From Sulfuricurvum sp. (GTDB taxonomy: Bacteria > Campylobacterota > Campylobacteria > Campylobacterales > Sulfurimonadaceae): a DNA stretch of 64,000 nt. Positions 46,021 to 54,808 of this stretch are shown here, one piece after another. Made by a program: the position numbers and the translations under genes. The notes under the pieces are model-generated. The model made no database searches and was not told the DNA's origin. It worked only from the letters and a program-made list of their open reading frames with translations. Numbering within the stretch: position 1 is the first letter of the stretch; every line of letters starts with the position of its first letter. The DNA lies in NCBI RefSeq assembly GCF_028713855.1, contig NZ_JAQTNN010000007.1:81197-145196 (forward strand), written 5' to 3'.

Positions 46021-46452
46021 TTAAACGTTAATATTACGATGTTCTACCATCGTACAATGATTTTGTACTACCCGCATTCCTGCATTACGGGCACGCGCTG
46101 CCGCTTCGTTATTGACGATCCCTTTTTGAGCCCAAAACACTTTAATATCGCCTCGGGCTATACACGCATCGGTAATCGCATCCAGTGCATCAGGTTTTCG
46201 AAAGATATTGACCATATCGACCGCAAACGGAATTTCTTGGAGAGAGCGGTATACTTTTTCTCCTAAAATTGTCTCTTCTTTAGGATAAACCGGGATAATT
46301 GTATATCCGGCATTTTTAAGATATTCGGCAACACGGTAACTGTCTTTGGTAGTGTCCGGGGAAAGTCCCAGCACGGCTATGGTTTTTGTTTCTGCTAAAA
46401 TTGATCGTATTTCATCATTTGATGCGTTAACGGTTGGAAATTCACATTCCAT
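46021..46452 (-). CDS. CoA-binding domain protein (YccU-like)
   Basis: A 143-aa Rossmann-fold protein with the CoA-binding pattern IAVLGLSPDTTKDSYRVAEYL, IIPVYPKEETILGEKVY and DMVNIFRKPD, ending in GMRVVQNHCTMVEH. I prefer the ATG at 46452 (MECEFP) to the frame's earlier start at 46470. Function unknown in detail; it may bind CoA or acyl-CoA. Confidence 0.85.
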   Translation of the reverse strand: MECEFPTVNASNDEIRSILAETKTIAVLGLSPDTTKDSYRVAEYLKNAGYTIIPVYPKEETILGEKVYRSLQEIPFAVDMVNIFRKPDALDAITDACIARGDIKVFWAQKGIVNNEAAARARNAGMRVVQNHCTMVEHRNINV

Positions 46453-46499
46453 AAAAGCTCCTCGAGACAAATAAAAGTTTCCTATTATACCAAAATCCG

Positions 46500-47768
46500 C
46501 TACAGAGCTTTTTTCGGTTCACCAATATAACGTTGTCTTGGACGTGCAATCTTCATTTCGGGATCATTTTTGAGTTCAATCCATTGTGTGATCCATCCTA
46601 CCGATCTGCCGATGACGAAGATTATTGTAAACATTGACTTGGGTATTTTTAGTGCGGTAAGTATGAGTCCCGAATAAAAATCGATATTAGGATAAAGTTT
46701 TCGTTGTATAAAATAATCATCTTTTAGTGCTATTTGCTCGATTTTTTCAGCGATTTTAAGTAACTCGCTGTTTACTGCGAGTTCATCTTTGAGTTGATCC
46801 AATAAATTTTTTAGAATTTTTGCACGGGGGTCGAAATTTTTATACACACGGTGTCCAAATCCCATAAGTTTGAATTCATCATTCGGATCTTTGGCACGGG
46901 CGATGAAATCATCCACATTATCAACACTTCCGATATATTCGAGTTGAGCAATCACCGATTCATTCGCTCCGCCGTGCGCCCTTCCCCATAGTGCGTTGAT
47001 CCCTGCCGAGAGCGCTGCATAAGGGTGCGCTCCTGTCGAGGCGACAGCTCGTACCGTCGAAGTTGAGGCATTTTGTTCGTGGTCAGCATGGAGGGTAAAA
47101 ATCGTATCAAGTGCTTTGACTTCGACATCACGTATTTCAAGATTTTCCCCCGGATAGGCTCGCATCATATAAAGGAAGTTTTCGGTAAAAGGGCGTTCGA
47201 TATCAGGATAGACATAAGGGATTCCGAACATCCGACGATGTGTAAATGCTGCCAATGTCGGAATCTTGGCGATGATACGGCGGGCCATTATCTGTGCTTC
47301 TTCCGGAGAATTTACATTGAGGTGTTCAAAATAAAATGTTGAAAGGGCTGACACCGCTGAGGACATCATCGCCATCGGATGCGCTTTGTCCGGAAATGCA
47401 TCAAACAGCCGTTTAAGACCTTCATGGATAAAAGAGCGCTTACGCAGTTCATTATCGAACTCGGCACGCTCTTTTTCGTTCGGAAGTTTCCCCGTCAGTA
47501 GTAAATATGCCACATCCAGATAGGTTTTTTTTGTCGCTAAATCACTGATATCATATCCCCGATACCGCAATTCCCCTTTTTCCCCGTCTATGTAGGTAAT
47601 CGCCGAACTGCAGCTAGCCGTAGACGTGAACCCCGGATCATAGGTAAACATCCCTGTATTTTTATAGAGATTACGTACATCAATGACGTCAGGTCCTACG
47701 CTTGAATGCAAGATTGAGAATTCATAGCTTTTGCCGTTGCGATTATCGGTAAGGGTGATGGTATCCAT
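46500..47768 (-). CDS. gltA: Citrate synthase
   Basis: A 422-aa type II-like citrate synthase: LHADHEQNASTSTVR with the catalytic histidine, GFGHRVYKNFDPRA with the second histidine and the catalytic aspartate in PNIDFYSG. It condenses acetyl-CoA and oxaloacetate. In autotrophic Campylobacterota with a reverse TCA cycle it serves biosynthesis or the oxidative branch. Preceded by a GGAATATCTCC-containing leader with AGGAG on the minus strand. Confidence 0.96.
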   Translation of the reverse strand: MDTITLTDNRNGKSYEFSILHSSVGPDVIDVRNLYKNTGMFTYDPGFTSTASCSSAITYIDGEKGELRYRGYDISDLATKKTYLDVAYLLLTGKLPNEKERAEFDNELRKRSFIHEGLKRLFDAFPDKAHPMAMMSSAVSALSTFYFEHLNVNSPEEAQIMARRIIAKIPTLAAFTHRRMFGIPYVYPDIERPFTENFLYMMRAYPGENLEIRDVEVKALDTIFTLHADHEQNASTSTVRAVASTGAHPYAALSAGINALWGRAHGGANESVIAQLEYIGSVDNVDDFIARAKDPNDEFKLMGFGHRVYKNFDPRAKILKNLLDQLKDELAVNSELLKIAEKIEQIALKDDYFIQRKLYPNIDFYSGLILTALKIPKSMFTIIFVIGRSVGWITQWIELKNDPEMKIARPRQRYIGEPKKAL

Positions 47769-47833
47769 AGGAATATCTCCTAAAAAAATATCCTATTACT
47801 ATATCTAAATATCTAAAAATATTTTCACCCTTC

Positions 47834-47842
47834 TGCTATAAT
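47834..47842 (+). promoter_or_regulatory. Extended -10 promoter (TGCTATAAT) of the PAS-GGDEF gene
   Basis: TGC-TATAAT lies 53 nt upstream of the ATG at 47896, without a clear -35. A GAGAGG ribosome-binding site follows closer to the gene. Confidence 0.55.
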
Positions 47843-47895
47843 TTAATAATTATTTCTTATCTCATTTTCATCCTGATCACCTATGAGAGGTTACA

Positions 47896-50511
47896 ATGCT
47901 TCATAAAACAGTTGAACACTTATCACAAACGGAACAATTGCAAAATTTGTTGAAGGCAAGTAAGCCGGCTATTATCACGAGTTTACTGTTAGGCTTGATA
48001 TTGGTTTTTGCCGAGCATAACATATCCAATCCTAAGATGATTATAACGTGGTTCGTTATCTTGCTTGCAGTCTCACTTCTACGTATAGGTCTCCTTATCT
48101 CTTATCAATACAATACCGATATAACGTTACTAACGGTAAAGAGACGTCTGAGAAAGATTCGTATCGGTACATTTATATCCGGTATGATCTGGGGTTCAAT
48201 AGGCGTTTTATTGTTTACGACCAATGACATACTCCATCTAATATTTTTGACTTTTATCTTAGCCGGATTAACAGCCGGTAACACGGTTTCAAATGCCTCT
48301 GACCTTCCTAGCAGTATCGGTTTTTCTATTTTGGCGTTGTCGCCTATTACCTTTTATCTATTCTTGGACGGAACCGACATATTTATATATATGGGTCTTG
48401 CACTTATACTCTATTTAGGGCTTCTGGTCATCATTAGCCGATATATCAATGCAAACATAACTCATAGTTCTCTTTTGCAACACAAAGCCGAAGCAAGTGA
48501 AAAAGAAGCGCGGATCAGCGAGGAACGTTATCGTTTTATTCTTCAATCTTCACCTGCCGGAATAGTCCATTACAACAAAGATCTCGTTATTACCTACTGC
48601 AACGACCGCTTTGCACAAGTGATGAAAGCGACTAAAGAGCAACTTATCGGACTTGATATAAAAACATTGAAGGATACAAGAATAATACCTCCATTACGAG
48701 AAGCCCTTGAAGGGAAAGAGGGAGTGTATGAAGGGGAATACCTCTCGACACTCAGTAGCACTCAACTTTGGATTATAATGTCCTATGTACCGCTTCTTGA
48801 TGCTTATGGTCTTATTGAAGGCGGAATCGCAATCATCGAAGATATCACCGAGCGAAAAAAAGCTGACGAAGAAGAAACAAAGCTGCTTAACAACCTCAGA
48901 CAAGCCGAAAAAATTGCTCAGCTTGGCAATTGGAATTTTAATCTATCCAGTAATGCGTTGGAATGGTCCGATGAAATTTTTAATATTTTTGAACTTGACA
49001 AAGAGACATTTACTCCTAGTTACGAAGCATTTTTAAATGTTATACATCCTGATGACCACATTAAAGTCGCAAATGCCTATGAACAATCCCTTATAACGAA
49101 ACAAAAATACGAAATAACCCATAGACTTTTAATGAAGGATGGGAGAATAAAATATGTTAATGAACAATGTGAAACCAAATTTGATTCAGACGGACAGCCT
49201 CTTTACTCTTTAGGTACGGTTCAGGATATTACACAGCAGATGCACTACCAAATTCGTTTAGAAAATAGTGAAAATGCACTCAGGTATTTACTAAAAATGT
49301 CTCCGATTGCCGTCAGAATTGCAAAAAATGAAGGTCAAGAAGTTATTTTTGCCAATGAAGCGTATGCTCGTCTCATTCATGCGGATATATCTGATGTTTT
49401 AGGTAAAAATCCAAAAAATTATTATACCGATCAAGAAAAATATCATGGAATCGTATCTCAAATCAACAACGACGAAATCATTTATAATCAACTGGTTGAA
49501 CTGTTTATCGACAATAAAACTATTTGGGTATTGGCTTCTTATATGCCTATTGAATTTGAAGGTGAGCCCTGCGTATTAGGATGGTTCTATGATATTACTG
49601 AAGAAAAAAATCTCCAGAAAGAGCTGGAACAACAAAGGGACGAGTTTAAAACTCTTTTCAATACGTCAAAGGACGGTATCGCAATCTTGGACAAGGAGTC
49701 CAATTTCTTAGATTTCAATGACGCTTATTTGGAAATGACCGGATTTACACGGGATGAACTACTGAAAATGTCTTCTATTTCTCTAAGTTCTCCGGAAGAT
49801 ATAGAAGGTGCGAACAAAGCATTGAAGAGTATTTTTGAATTCGGATATATTAAAGGTTTTGAAAAAACATGTATCGTCAAAGACGGGAAAAAAATTTATA
49901 TTAATATGACAGCCACGCTTTTACCTGACAAACAGCGTATTTTGGTCACGACAAAAGATATTAGTGCGATGAAGGAACATGCACAACAACTTGAGCAATT
50001 GGCACATTATGATGCACTAACGGGTTTGCCAAATCGTCTTTTAGAATCAGACCGTCTCAAGCAAGGGATGATTCAGACCCAACGACGGGGAGATCATTTA
50101 GCAGTATTTTATCTTGATCTGGATGGTTTTAAACAGATAAATGATAGTTATGGGCATGATGTCGGAGATCAACTGCTTATACATCTTTCAGTGCGGATGA
50201 AACAGGCATTACGTGACGGAGATACACTTTCGAGATTAGGCGGAGACGAATTTGTTGCTATTCTCGTAGATTTGAATGATCCATCCGATGCAATACCGAT
50301 TATTAACAGACTTCTAGATGCAGCCAGCCGCCCGATCCAGATCGATGATTTAATTATTCAAGTGTCTGCCAGTATAGGAGTCACTTTTTATCCGCAGGAG
50401 AAGGATGTAGATGGAGATCAGCTAGTCCGTCAGGCTGATCAAGCAATGTATGTAGCGAAGCAATCGGGTAAAAACCGTTACCATATTTTTGAGTCTCAAC
50501 AAATACTTTGA
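47896..50511 (+). CDS. Membrane PAS-GGDEF diguanylate cyclase
   Basis: An 871-aa sensor enzyme. The first ~190 residues contain about six hydrophobic helices (MASE-like), then about four PAS domains (residues about 215-690), then a GGDEF domain (about 700-865). RLGGDEFVAIL is intact, and RDGD five residues before it is an inhibitory I-site, so the protein is likely an active, feedback-regulated c-di-GMP synthase. No EAL domain. Alone on the plus strand between gltA and a convergent gene. Confidence 0.9.
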   Translation: MLHKTVEHLSQTEQLQNLLKASKPAIITSLLLGLILVFAEHNISNPKMIITWFVILLAVSLLRIGLLISYQYNTDITLLTVKRRLRKIRIGTFISGMIWGSIGVLLFTTNDILHLIFLTFILAGLTAGNTVSNASDLPSSIGFSILALSPITFYLFLDGTDIFIYMGLALILYLGLLVIISRYINANITHSSLLQHKAEASEKEARISEERYRFILQSSPAGIVHYNKDLVITYCNDRFAQVMKATKEQLIGLDIKTLKDTRIIPPLREALEGKEGVYEGEYLSTLSSTQLWIIMSYVPLLDAYGLIEGGIAIIEDITERKKADEEETKLLNNLRQAEKIAQLGNWNFNLSSNALEWSDEIFNIFELDKETFTPSYEAFLNVIHPDDHIKVANAYEQSLITKQKYEITHRLLMKDGRIKYVNEQCETKFDSDGQPLYSLGTVQDITQQMHYQIRLENSENALRYLLKMSPIAVRIAKNEGQEVIFANEAYARLIHADISDVLGKNPKNYYTDQEKYHGIVSQINNDEIIYNQLVELFIDNKTIWVLASYMPIEFEGEPCVLGWFYDITEEKNLQKELEQQRDEFKTLFNTSKDGIAILDKESNFLDFNDAYLEMTGFTRDELLKMSSISLSSPEDIEGANKALKSIFEFGYIKGFEKTCIVKDGKKIYINMTATLLPDKQRILVTTKDISAMKEHAQQLEQLAHYDALTGLPNRLLESDRLKQGMIQTQRRGDHLAVFYLDLDGFKQINDSYGHDVGDQLLIHLSVRMKQALRDGDTLSRLGGDEFVAILVDLNDPSDAIPIINRLLDAASRPIQIDDLIIQVSASIGVTFYPQEKDVDGDQLVRQADQAMYVAKQSGKNRYHIFESQQIL

Positions 50512-50522
50512 CGAAAAGAACC

Positions 50523-51056
50523 CTAATAATAAGGTTGAGCAAGTTTTAAAAAACCGTATTCAAATGTGAATGGTACCTGTCTAAGAGTGCTAAGATTGAT
50601 ATATGGTTTGACGCTTCTTCCGATGTAAATCGAAACGTCAGCCCCTTTTTGCAACAATCCGGGATCGAAACAAAAGGTCAATATTTTATTCTTGTGAGCA
50701 TGTTCCAGTAGGAGGGGAAGCATACTTTCTTCCGGTTCCATAAGTAAAATAAAGCCATGTGAATTTTTGATCTCCAACGCTTCTTTTGGCGTAACAATTG
50801 TGAAGCTAAGAGAATAATTACTAAGTACTCCACTGTATTGGCGTTCAAACATCTTTGATAATCGTTGTGCAGTCTCTTTGTTTAGCGGTTCAGCAATAAT
50901 GACAAAATTTACGCTCGATTGAATACGTTCTTTTGTCCCTTGTTCCATCAAAGCGACTTTGGGAAATATTTTTACCCCTATCTGCAATAGTGCCAAATCA
51001 TAGTTTGTACCCCAGAGTACAAACGGCAGAAGCAAGAGAAGAAGGGATTTTTTCAT
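50523..51056 (-). CDS. YfiR-like (DUF4154) periplasmic protein
   Basis: A 177-aa exported protein with signal peptide MKKSLLLLLLPFVLWG. The body (VNFVIIAEPLNKETAQRL, then SHGFILLMEPEES, then GADVSIYIGRSVKPYINLST) fits YfiR-like proteins, which bind and modulate membrane sensors such as YfiN. Its gene starts at the stop of the histidine kinase (overlap), so it probably modulates that kinase. Confidence 0.65.
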   Translation of the reverse strand: MKKSLLLLLLPFVLWGTNYDLALLQIGVKIFPKVALMEQGTKERIQSSVNFVIIAEPLNKETAQRLSKMFERQYSGVLSNYSLSFTIVTPKEALEIKNSHGFILLMEPEESMLPLLLEHAHKNKILTFCFDPGLLQKGADVSIYIGRSVKPYINLSTLRQVPFTFEYGFLKLAQPYY

Positions 51057-52483
51057 TATCGTTTCAGAGCCATTGTCAATGTGAAAATAGCGCCTTCATC
51101 GGTATTATTTACGCTGAGAGTTCCTCCGAAATGTTGTTCGATAATGACTTTGGACATGTAAAGTCCGATACCCGTACCTTTGTTGTGCAGTTTAGTGGTA
51201 AAGTAAGGTTCAAAAATACGTTCGACAATCGAGGATGGAATTCCTCCCCCGGTATCGCTGATATCAATATAAAGATGATTTACATCGCAACGCAAGGTAA
51301 CTTCTATTTTCCCTCCATTGTTATCTGGTTTGCTTTTTATGGCATCTTTGGCATTATTGACAATATTTAAAATGACTTGCTTGAATTCGTTGACGACACC
51401 AAAAATCTCTTCATCACATTTTATATCTACTAAATAGGTGATATTGGCATAGTGCAGTTGTTCACTTAATAGATTGAATATTTCGTGAATGGGTTGGACG
51501 GGATCGAAAGGAATTGACTCTTTATCCTTATTGAAAAAGTTCCGAAAATCATCGATAGTATTTGACATAAAAGCAAGATTGTTATTAATTAGGGCACTAT
51601 TTTTCTCAATCTCTTCATCTTTGAGTAAGCCAAGTGCACATTTTACATTGACATCGGCTACGGCCAATCCAATGATATTTAAAGGCTGCCGCCATTGATG
51701 GGCAATACTTTCAATCATTTCACCCATTGCCGCAAGACGAGACTGGTGAATAAGAAGCTGTTCTTTTTCACGACGCTTGGTAATTTCACACTCAACACGA
51801 TTTTCAAGCTCATTGTTAATTTGCTCCATTTGAGTACGATAGTTATCAATGGTTTCAACCATTTTATTCGCCGAAGAGGTGATGATTCGAATCTCGGTAT
51901 TCGCATTATTGCTTTTGAACGGTTCGGAATACTTGTCAATTGTATAGTTTCCCATCCAGTTTGATAAAAGACGAAGAACAAAAAATTGCTTCTGAAAATA
52001 CCAATAAGTGATGGAAAAAATAAACAGTGCGAACAGCGACAGAAGGATTAGCTGCATAAAAAGTTTATTTTGAAGATCGTGCACAAAATTGTTCGAATAA
52101 CTAATAACAAGTGTGGCTTGCATCTGATGGGAAATGGAATCGATTACCGGGGTAGAGAAGGTAATAGTCTCTTGAGTTTTGGAATGGGGATAGCGTTGTT
52201 CAAAAATAACTTTTTTATCGGCATCGAGCAATAATACGTCCAAAACATTAGGATTTTGAAAAAAGGTACGCATAGTATCACTGAGCATCTCTTGCTGATC
52301 AAAGGTCAGATACGTAGAGATGATCGGTTTAAGTGTTTGGGTAACCAACTCAATTTTTGCCTTTTCACTTTCATTCAGAACCGAAGAGACATTAATTTGA
52401 ATAAAGATAAAGATGGGGACGATAACTGCAATGTAAAGCAGCCAAAATACCCATGCAAATTTTCCGATAAGTGAACGCGTCAT
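51056..52483 (-). CDS. Sensor histidine kinase
   Basis: A 475-aa membrane kinase: N-terminal helix (FAWVFWLLYIAVIVPIFIFI), periplasmic sensor of about 110 residues, second helix (QLILLSLFALFIFSITYWYF), coiled-coil linker and kinase core with H-box MIESIAHQWRQPLNIIGLAV, N-box NIVNNAKDAI, G1 ISDTGGGIP and G2 GTGIGLYMSKV. Transcribed away from the TonB receptor and together with the YfiR-like gene. The signal may be periplasmic substrate or receptor status; this is inference. Confidence 0.9.
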   Translation of the reverse strand: MTRSLIGKFAWVFWLLYIAVIVPIFIFIQINVSSVLNESEKAKIELVTQTLKPIISTYLTFDQQEMLSDTMRTFFQNPNVLDVLLLDADKKVIFEQRYPHSKTQETITFSTPVIDSISHQMQATLVISYSNNFVHDLQNKLFMQLILLSLFALFIFSITYWYFQKQFFVLRLLSNWMGNYTIDKYSEPFKSNNANTEIRIITSSANKMVETIDNYRTQMEQINNELENRVECEITKRREKEQLLIHQSRLAAMGEMIESIAHQWRQPLNIIGLAVADVNVKCALGLLKDEEIEKNSALINNNLAFMSNTIDDFRNFFNKDKESIPFDPVQPIHEIFNLLSEQLHYANITYLVDIKCDEEIFGVVNEFKQVILNIVNNAKDAIKSKPDNNGGKIEVTLRCDVNHLYIDISDTGGGIPSSIVERIFEPYFTTKLHNKGTGIGLYMSKVIIEQHFGGTLSVNNTDEGAIFTLTMALKR

Positions 52484-52527
52484 TATAATCCAATAAGTAG
52501 TAACATAAAATAATATTATATAAAAAT

Positions 52528-52557
52528 TTGTTAATTTACTATTAATTTAGCTACAAT
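52528..52557 (+). promoter_or_regulatory. Sigma-70-type promoter of the TonB receptor gene
   Basis: TTGTTA (52528-52533), an 18-nt spacer and TACAAT (52552-52557), 27 nt before the ATG at 52585. The intergenic region is only about 100 nt and must also hold the promoter of the divergent kinase. Confidence 0.5.
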
Positions 52558-52584
52558 CTGCACACTTTTTATGCGAGATTGCTG

Positions 52585-54642
52585 ATGAAATTTTACCATA
52601 TGTTGATGAGTGCGCTTCTCTTTGCCTACGCTGCTAACGCAGAAGATGATTTTACCTTGTTGTTGAATGAAGTAACGGATATCGCCACCAAAACCAAACT
52701 CAATATCGATTATCAGCCCTCCGTCGTTTCCGTTTTGCGAGCCGATAAACTTAAAAAACTCGGTATAAGCAATCTGCATGAAGCGATTGCTCTGCTTCCC
52801 GGGATCGAAACATCGATATTGCATACGGGATGGAAGCAAGTCATTATTCGTGGAGCGCACAATCCCGATACCTTTGTTTTTGATAAGTATAAGCTCTATA
52901 TCGACGGTGTGGATGTCGGAAGCGATCTTTACAGCACCAGCTATTACTACCTCGATTTTCCGGTTGAACTGATCGACCGTGTTGAAGTGCTGCGTGGATC
53001 GGCATCGACAATTTACGGTCCAGGAGCATTCAGCGGAGCGATCAATGTCATTACAAAAAGTTCACAGATAGGGTCAAGTGATGCCGTTTTTGGTTCACTT
53101 GGTAGTTTTGATTATGCTAAAGGCGGATTTGTGAAGCATCTCAATGTCGGTCAATGGAATATCGGAATCGACAGCTATTATCAGCAAAACAACAAAACAA
53201 TCAATGCCGGTAGTGCCTTCGTCTCACCCAAAGAGGCTTCCTATGAGCGTTCAGACTATAACAGTTTGGAAGATTTCGATGATTATTCAATCGGTATTAC
53301 GGCTAAAAACAGTGATTACACCTTAATCGCACGCTACAAATCTGAGACAACAAGCAACTTTTACGGACTCAATGAAACGCTTGAACCTGTTTCCGGCGGG
53401 TATCAGTCCAATAAAAGTGCTATCGTCGAACTGCAAAATAGACACAATCTCAATAATGATTTGAGTCTGGAGACAAAAGTCGGAGTAAACTATTACGCCT
53501 TTACGTTTGACTCGACGGTGTATCAAAATTATTATGGAAGCGGTCAGAGTATACGGATGAACCCGACGTATGAGCAATTAAACTCCTATCTCAATATGAA
53601 CCTCAAAGGGAAAAATATTGAAGATCACGAGTGGATGGCCGGGATTGGTGTGCAAAAGATCAATACCCTGAAAAATGTCTTTGGTGCCACCTATCGAAAT
53701 TCAGCGGATGGAGGTCCCGTTGTTGTCTCCGATTCGTTGGTTTATCTGAATGGACAATACGGCTTGTTGAATGGTGACAATGATCAGTGGATCAAATCCG
53801 CCTACTTTCAGGATATTTATTCGATCAATGACGATTTGGACATTTCTGCCAATATCAGGTTGGATGATTATGCGTTATTCGGAAATATGGCCAGTTACCG
53901 TTTGGGTTCTGTCTACCGACTGAATGAGGACAATATTCTAAAAGCAGTTTTTGGGCGTTCGTACAGAGCTCCTTCTTACGTTGAGGCATTTCAATCAATG
54001 CAAGAAGGATTTAAAACCGGAAATCCGAATTTGAACCCGGAATTGATAGACACATACGAACTGGCGTATACCTATAAAAATCACAATACAATTGTACGAA
54101 CCAACCTGTTTTACTCCATCATGCAGGATGTAATTGACAGTATCAATAATGAACCCGCTTCCTTCGTCGGTGATTATGCCAACCATAAACAGCGTAATGC
54201 CAAAGGTATCGAACTGGAGTTTACCCGTCATTTCGGCAACGGTTCAGAATTTATGGCAAATCTATCGTATGTCAGAACCGAGTTTTTCAGTCCCGATTAT
54301 TACAATCCGGTGGAGTTCCAAAGCCCTGAAATTTCCGAAGTGCTGAGCAAAGGATATTTCCTCTTTCCATTAACTCCGACATTGAGTTTAAATTCGGCTT
54401 GGTATTACAGCGGCCCTAAAAAGGGTTATGATCGTGACAATACCGGTGATGCAAAAACATACGATTCCATGATGGTAATCGATGAAACCGTCGCGTATGA
54501 TATTGATAGTTCCTCAACAGTGACACTAAGTGCAAAAAATATCTTTAATGACCCAGTAATTTATCCGTCCTATCAAGGAAAACATGATGGATTACGACGT
54601 GAAGGACGGAATTGGTTAGTAACGTACGAGAAAAGATTTTAA
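52585..54642 (+). CDS. TonB-dependent outer-membrane receptor
   Basis: About 685 aa: signal peptide (MLMSALLFAYAANA), plug domain (VVSVLRADKLKKLGISNLHE, then VEVLRGSASTIYGPGAFSGA, then INVITKS) and a 22-strand beta-barrel ending in the aromatic C-terminus YEKRF. It imports a siderophore, cobalamin or other ligand; the substrate cannot be deduced. The plug lacks a clear N-terminal signalling extension, so regulation probably runs through the divergent kinase rather than a FecR system. Followed by a hairpin terminator. Confidence 0.93.
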   Translation: MKFYHMLMSALLFAYAANAEDDFTLLLNEVTDIATKTKLNIDYQPSVVSVLRADKLKKLGISNLHEAIALLPGIETSILHTGWKQVIIRGAHNPDTFVFDKYKLYIDGVDVGSDLYSTSYYYLDFPVELIDRVEVLRGSASTIYGPGAFSGAINVITKSSQIGSSDAVFGSLGSFDYAKGGFVKHLNVGQWNIGIDSYYQQNNKTINAGSAFVSPKEASYERSDYNSLEDFDDYSIGITAKNSDYTLIARYKSETTSNFYGLNETLEPVSGGYQSNKSAIVELQNRHNLNNDLSLETKVGVNYYAFTFDSTVYQNYYGSGQSIRMNPTYEQLNSYLNMNLKGKNIEDHEWMAGIGVQKINTLKNVFGATYRNSADGGPVVVSDSLVYLNGQYGLLNGDNDQWIKSAYFQDIYSINDDLDISANIRLDDYALFGNMASYRLGSVYRLNEDNILKAVFGRSYRAPSYVEAFQSMQEGFKTGNPNLNPELIDTYELAYTYKNHNTIVRTNLFYSIMQDVIDSINNEPASFVGDYANHKQRNAKGIELEFTRHFGNGSEFMANLSYVRTEFFSPDYYNPVEFQSPEISEVLSKGYFLFPLTPTLSLNSAWYYSGPKKGYDRDNTGDAKTYDSMMVIDETVAYDIDSSSTVTLSAKNIFNDPVIYPSYQGKHDGLRREGRNWLVTYEKRF

Positions 54643-54695
54643 TAAATGAACTTCCGCTGACATTGCCTACGCATTGCTTGAAAAAGGGAGTAATA

Positions 54696-54722
54696 TTAAA
54701 AACATCAACCCGATGTTTTTAA
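54696..54722 (+). terminator. Strong bidirectional hairpin terminator
   Basis: Perfect 11-bp stem TTAAAAACATC/GATGTTTTTAA around a 5-nt loop, 54 nt after the TonB receptor stop, with the U-run inside the 3' arm and an outer GGAG/CTCC extension. Confidence 0.75.
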
Positions 54723-54808
54723 CTCCAAAGTACTCTATCCTCATGTTTTATCACAGAAAAATCATTTAGTTACGGTATGATAAAAGATATTCTAGAAGGT
54801 TTATCGAT

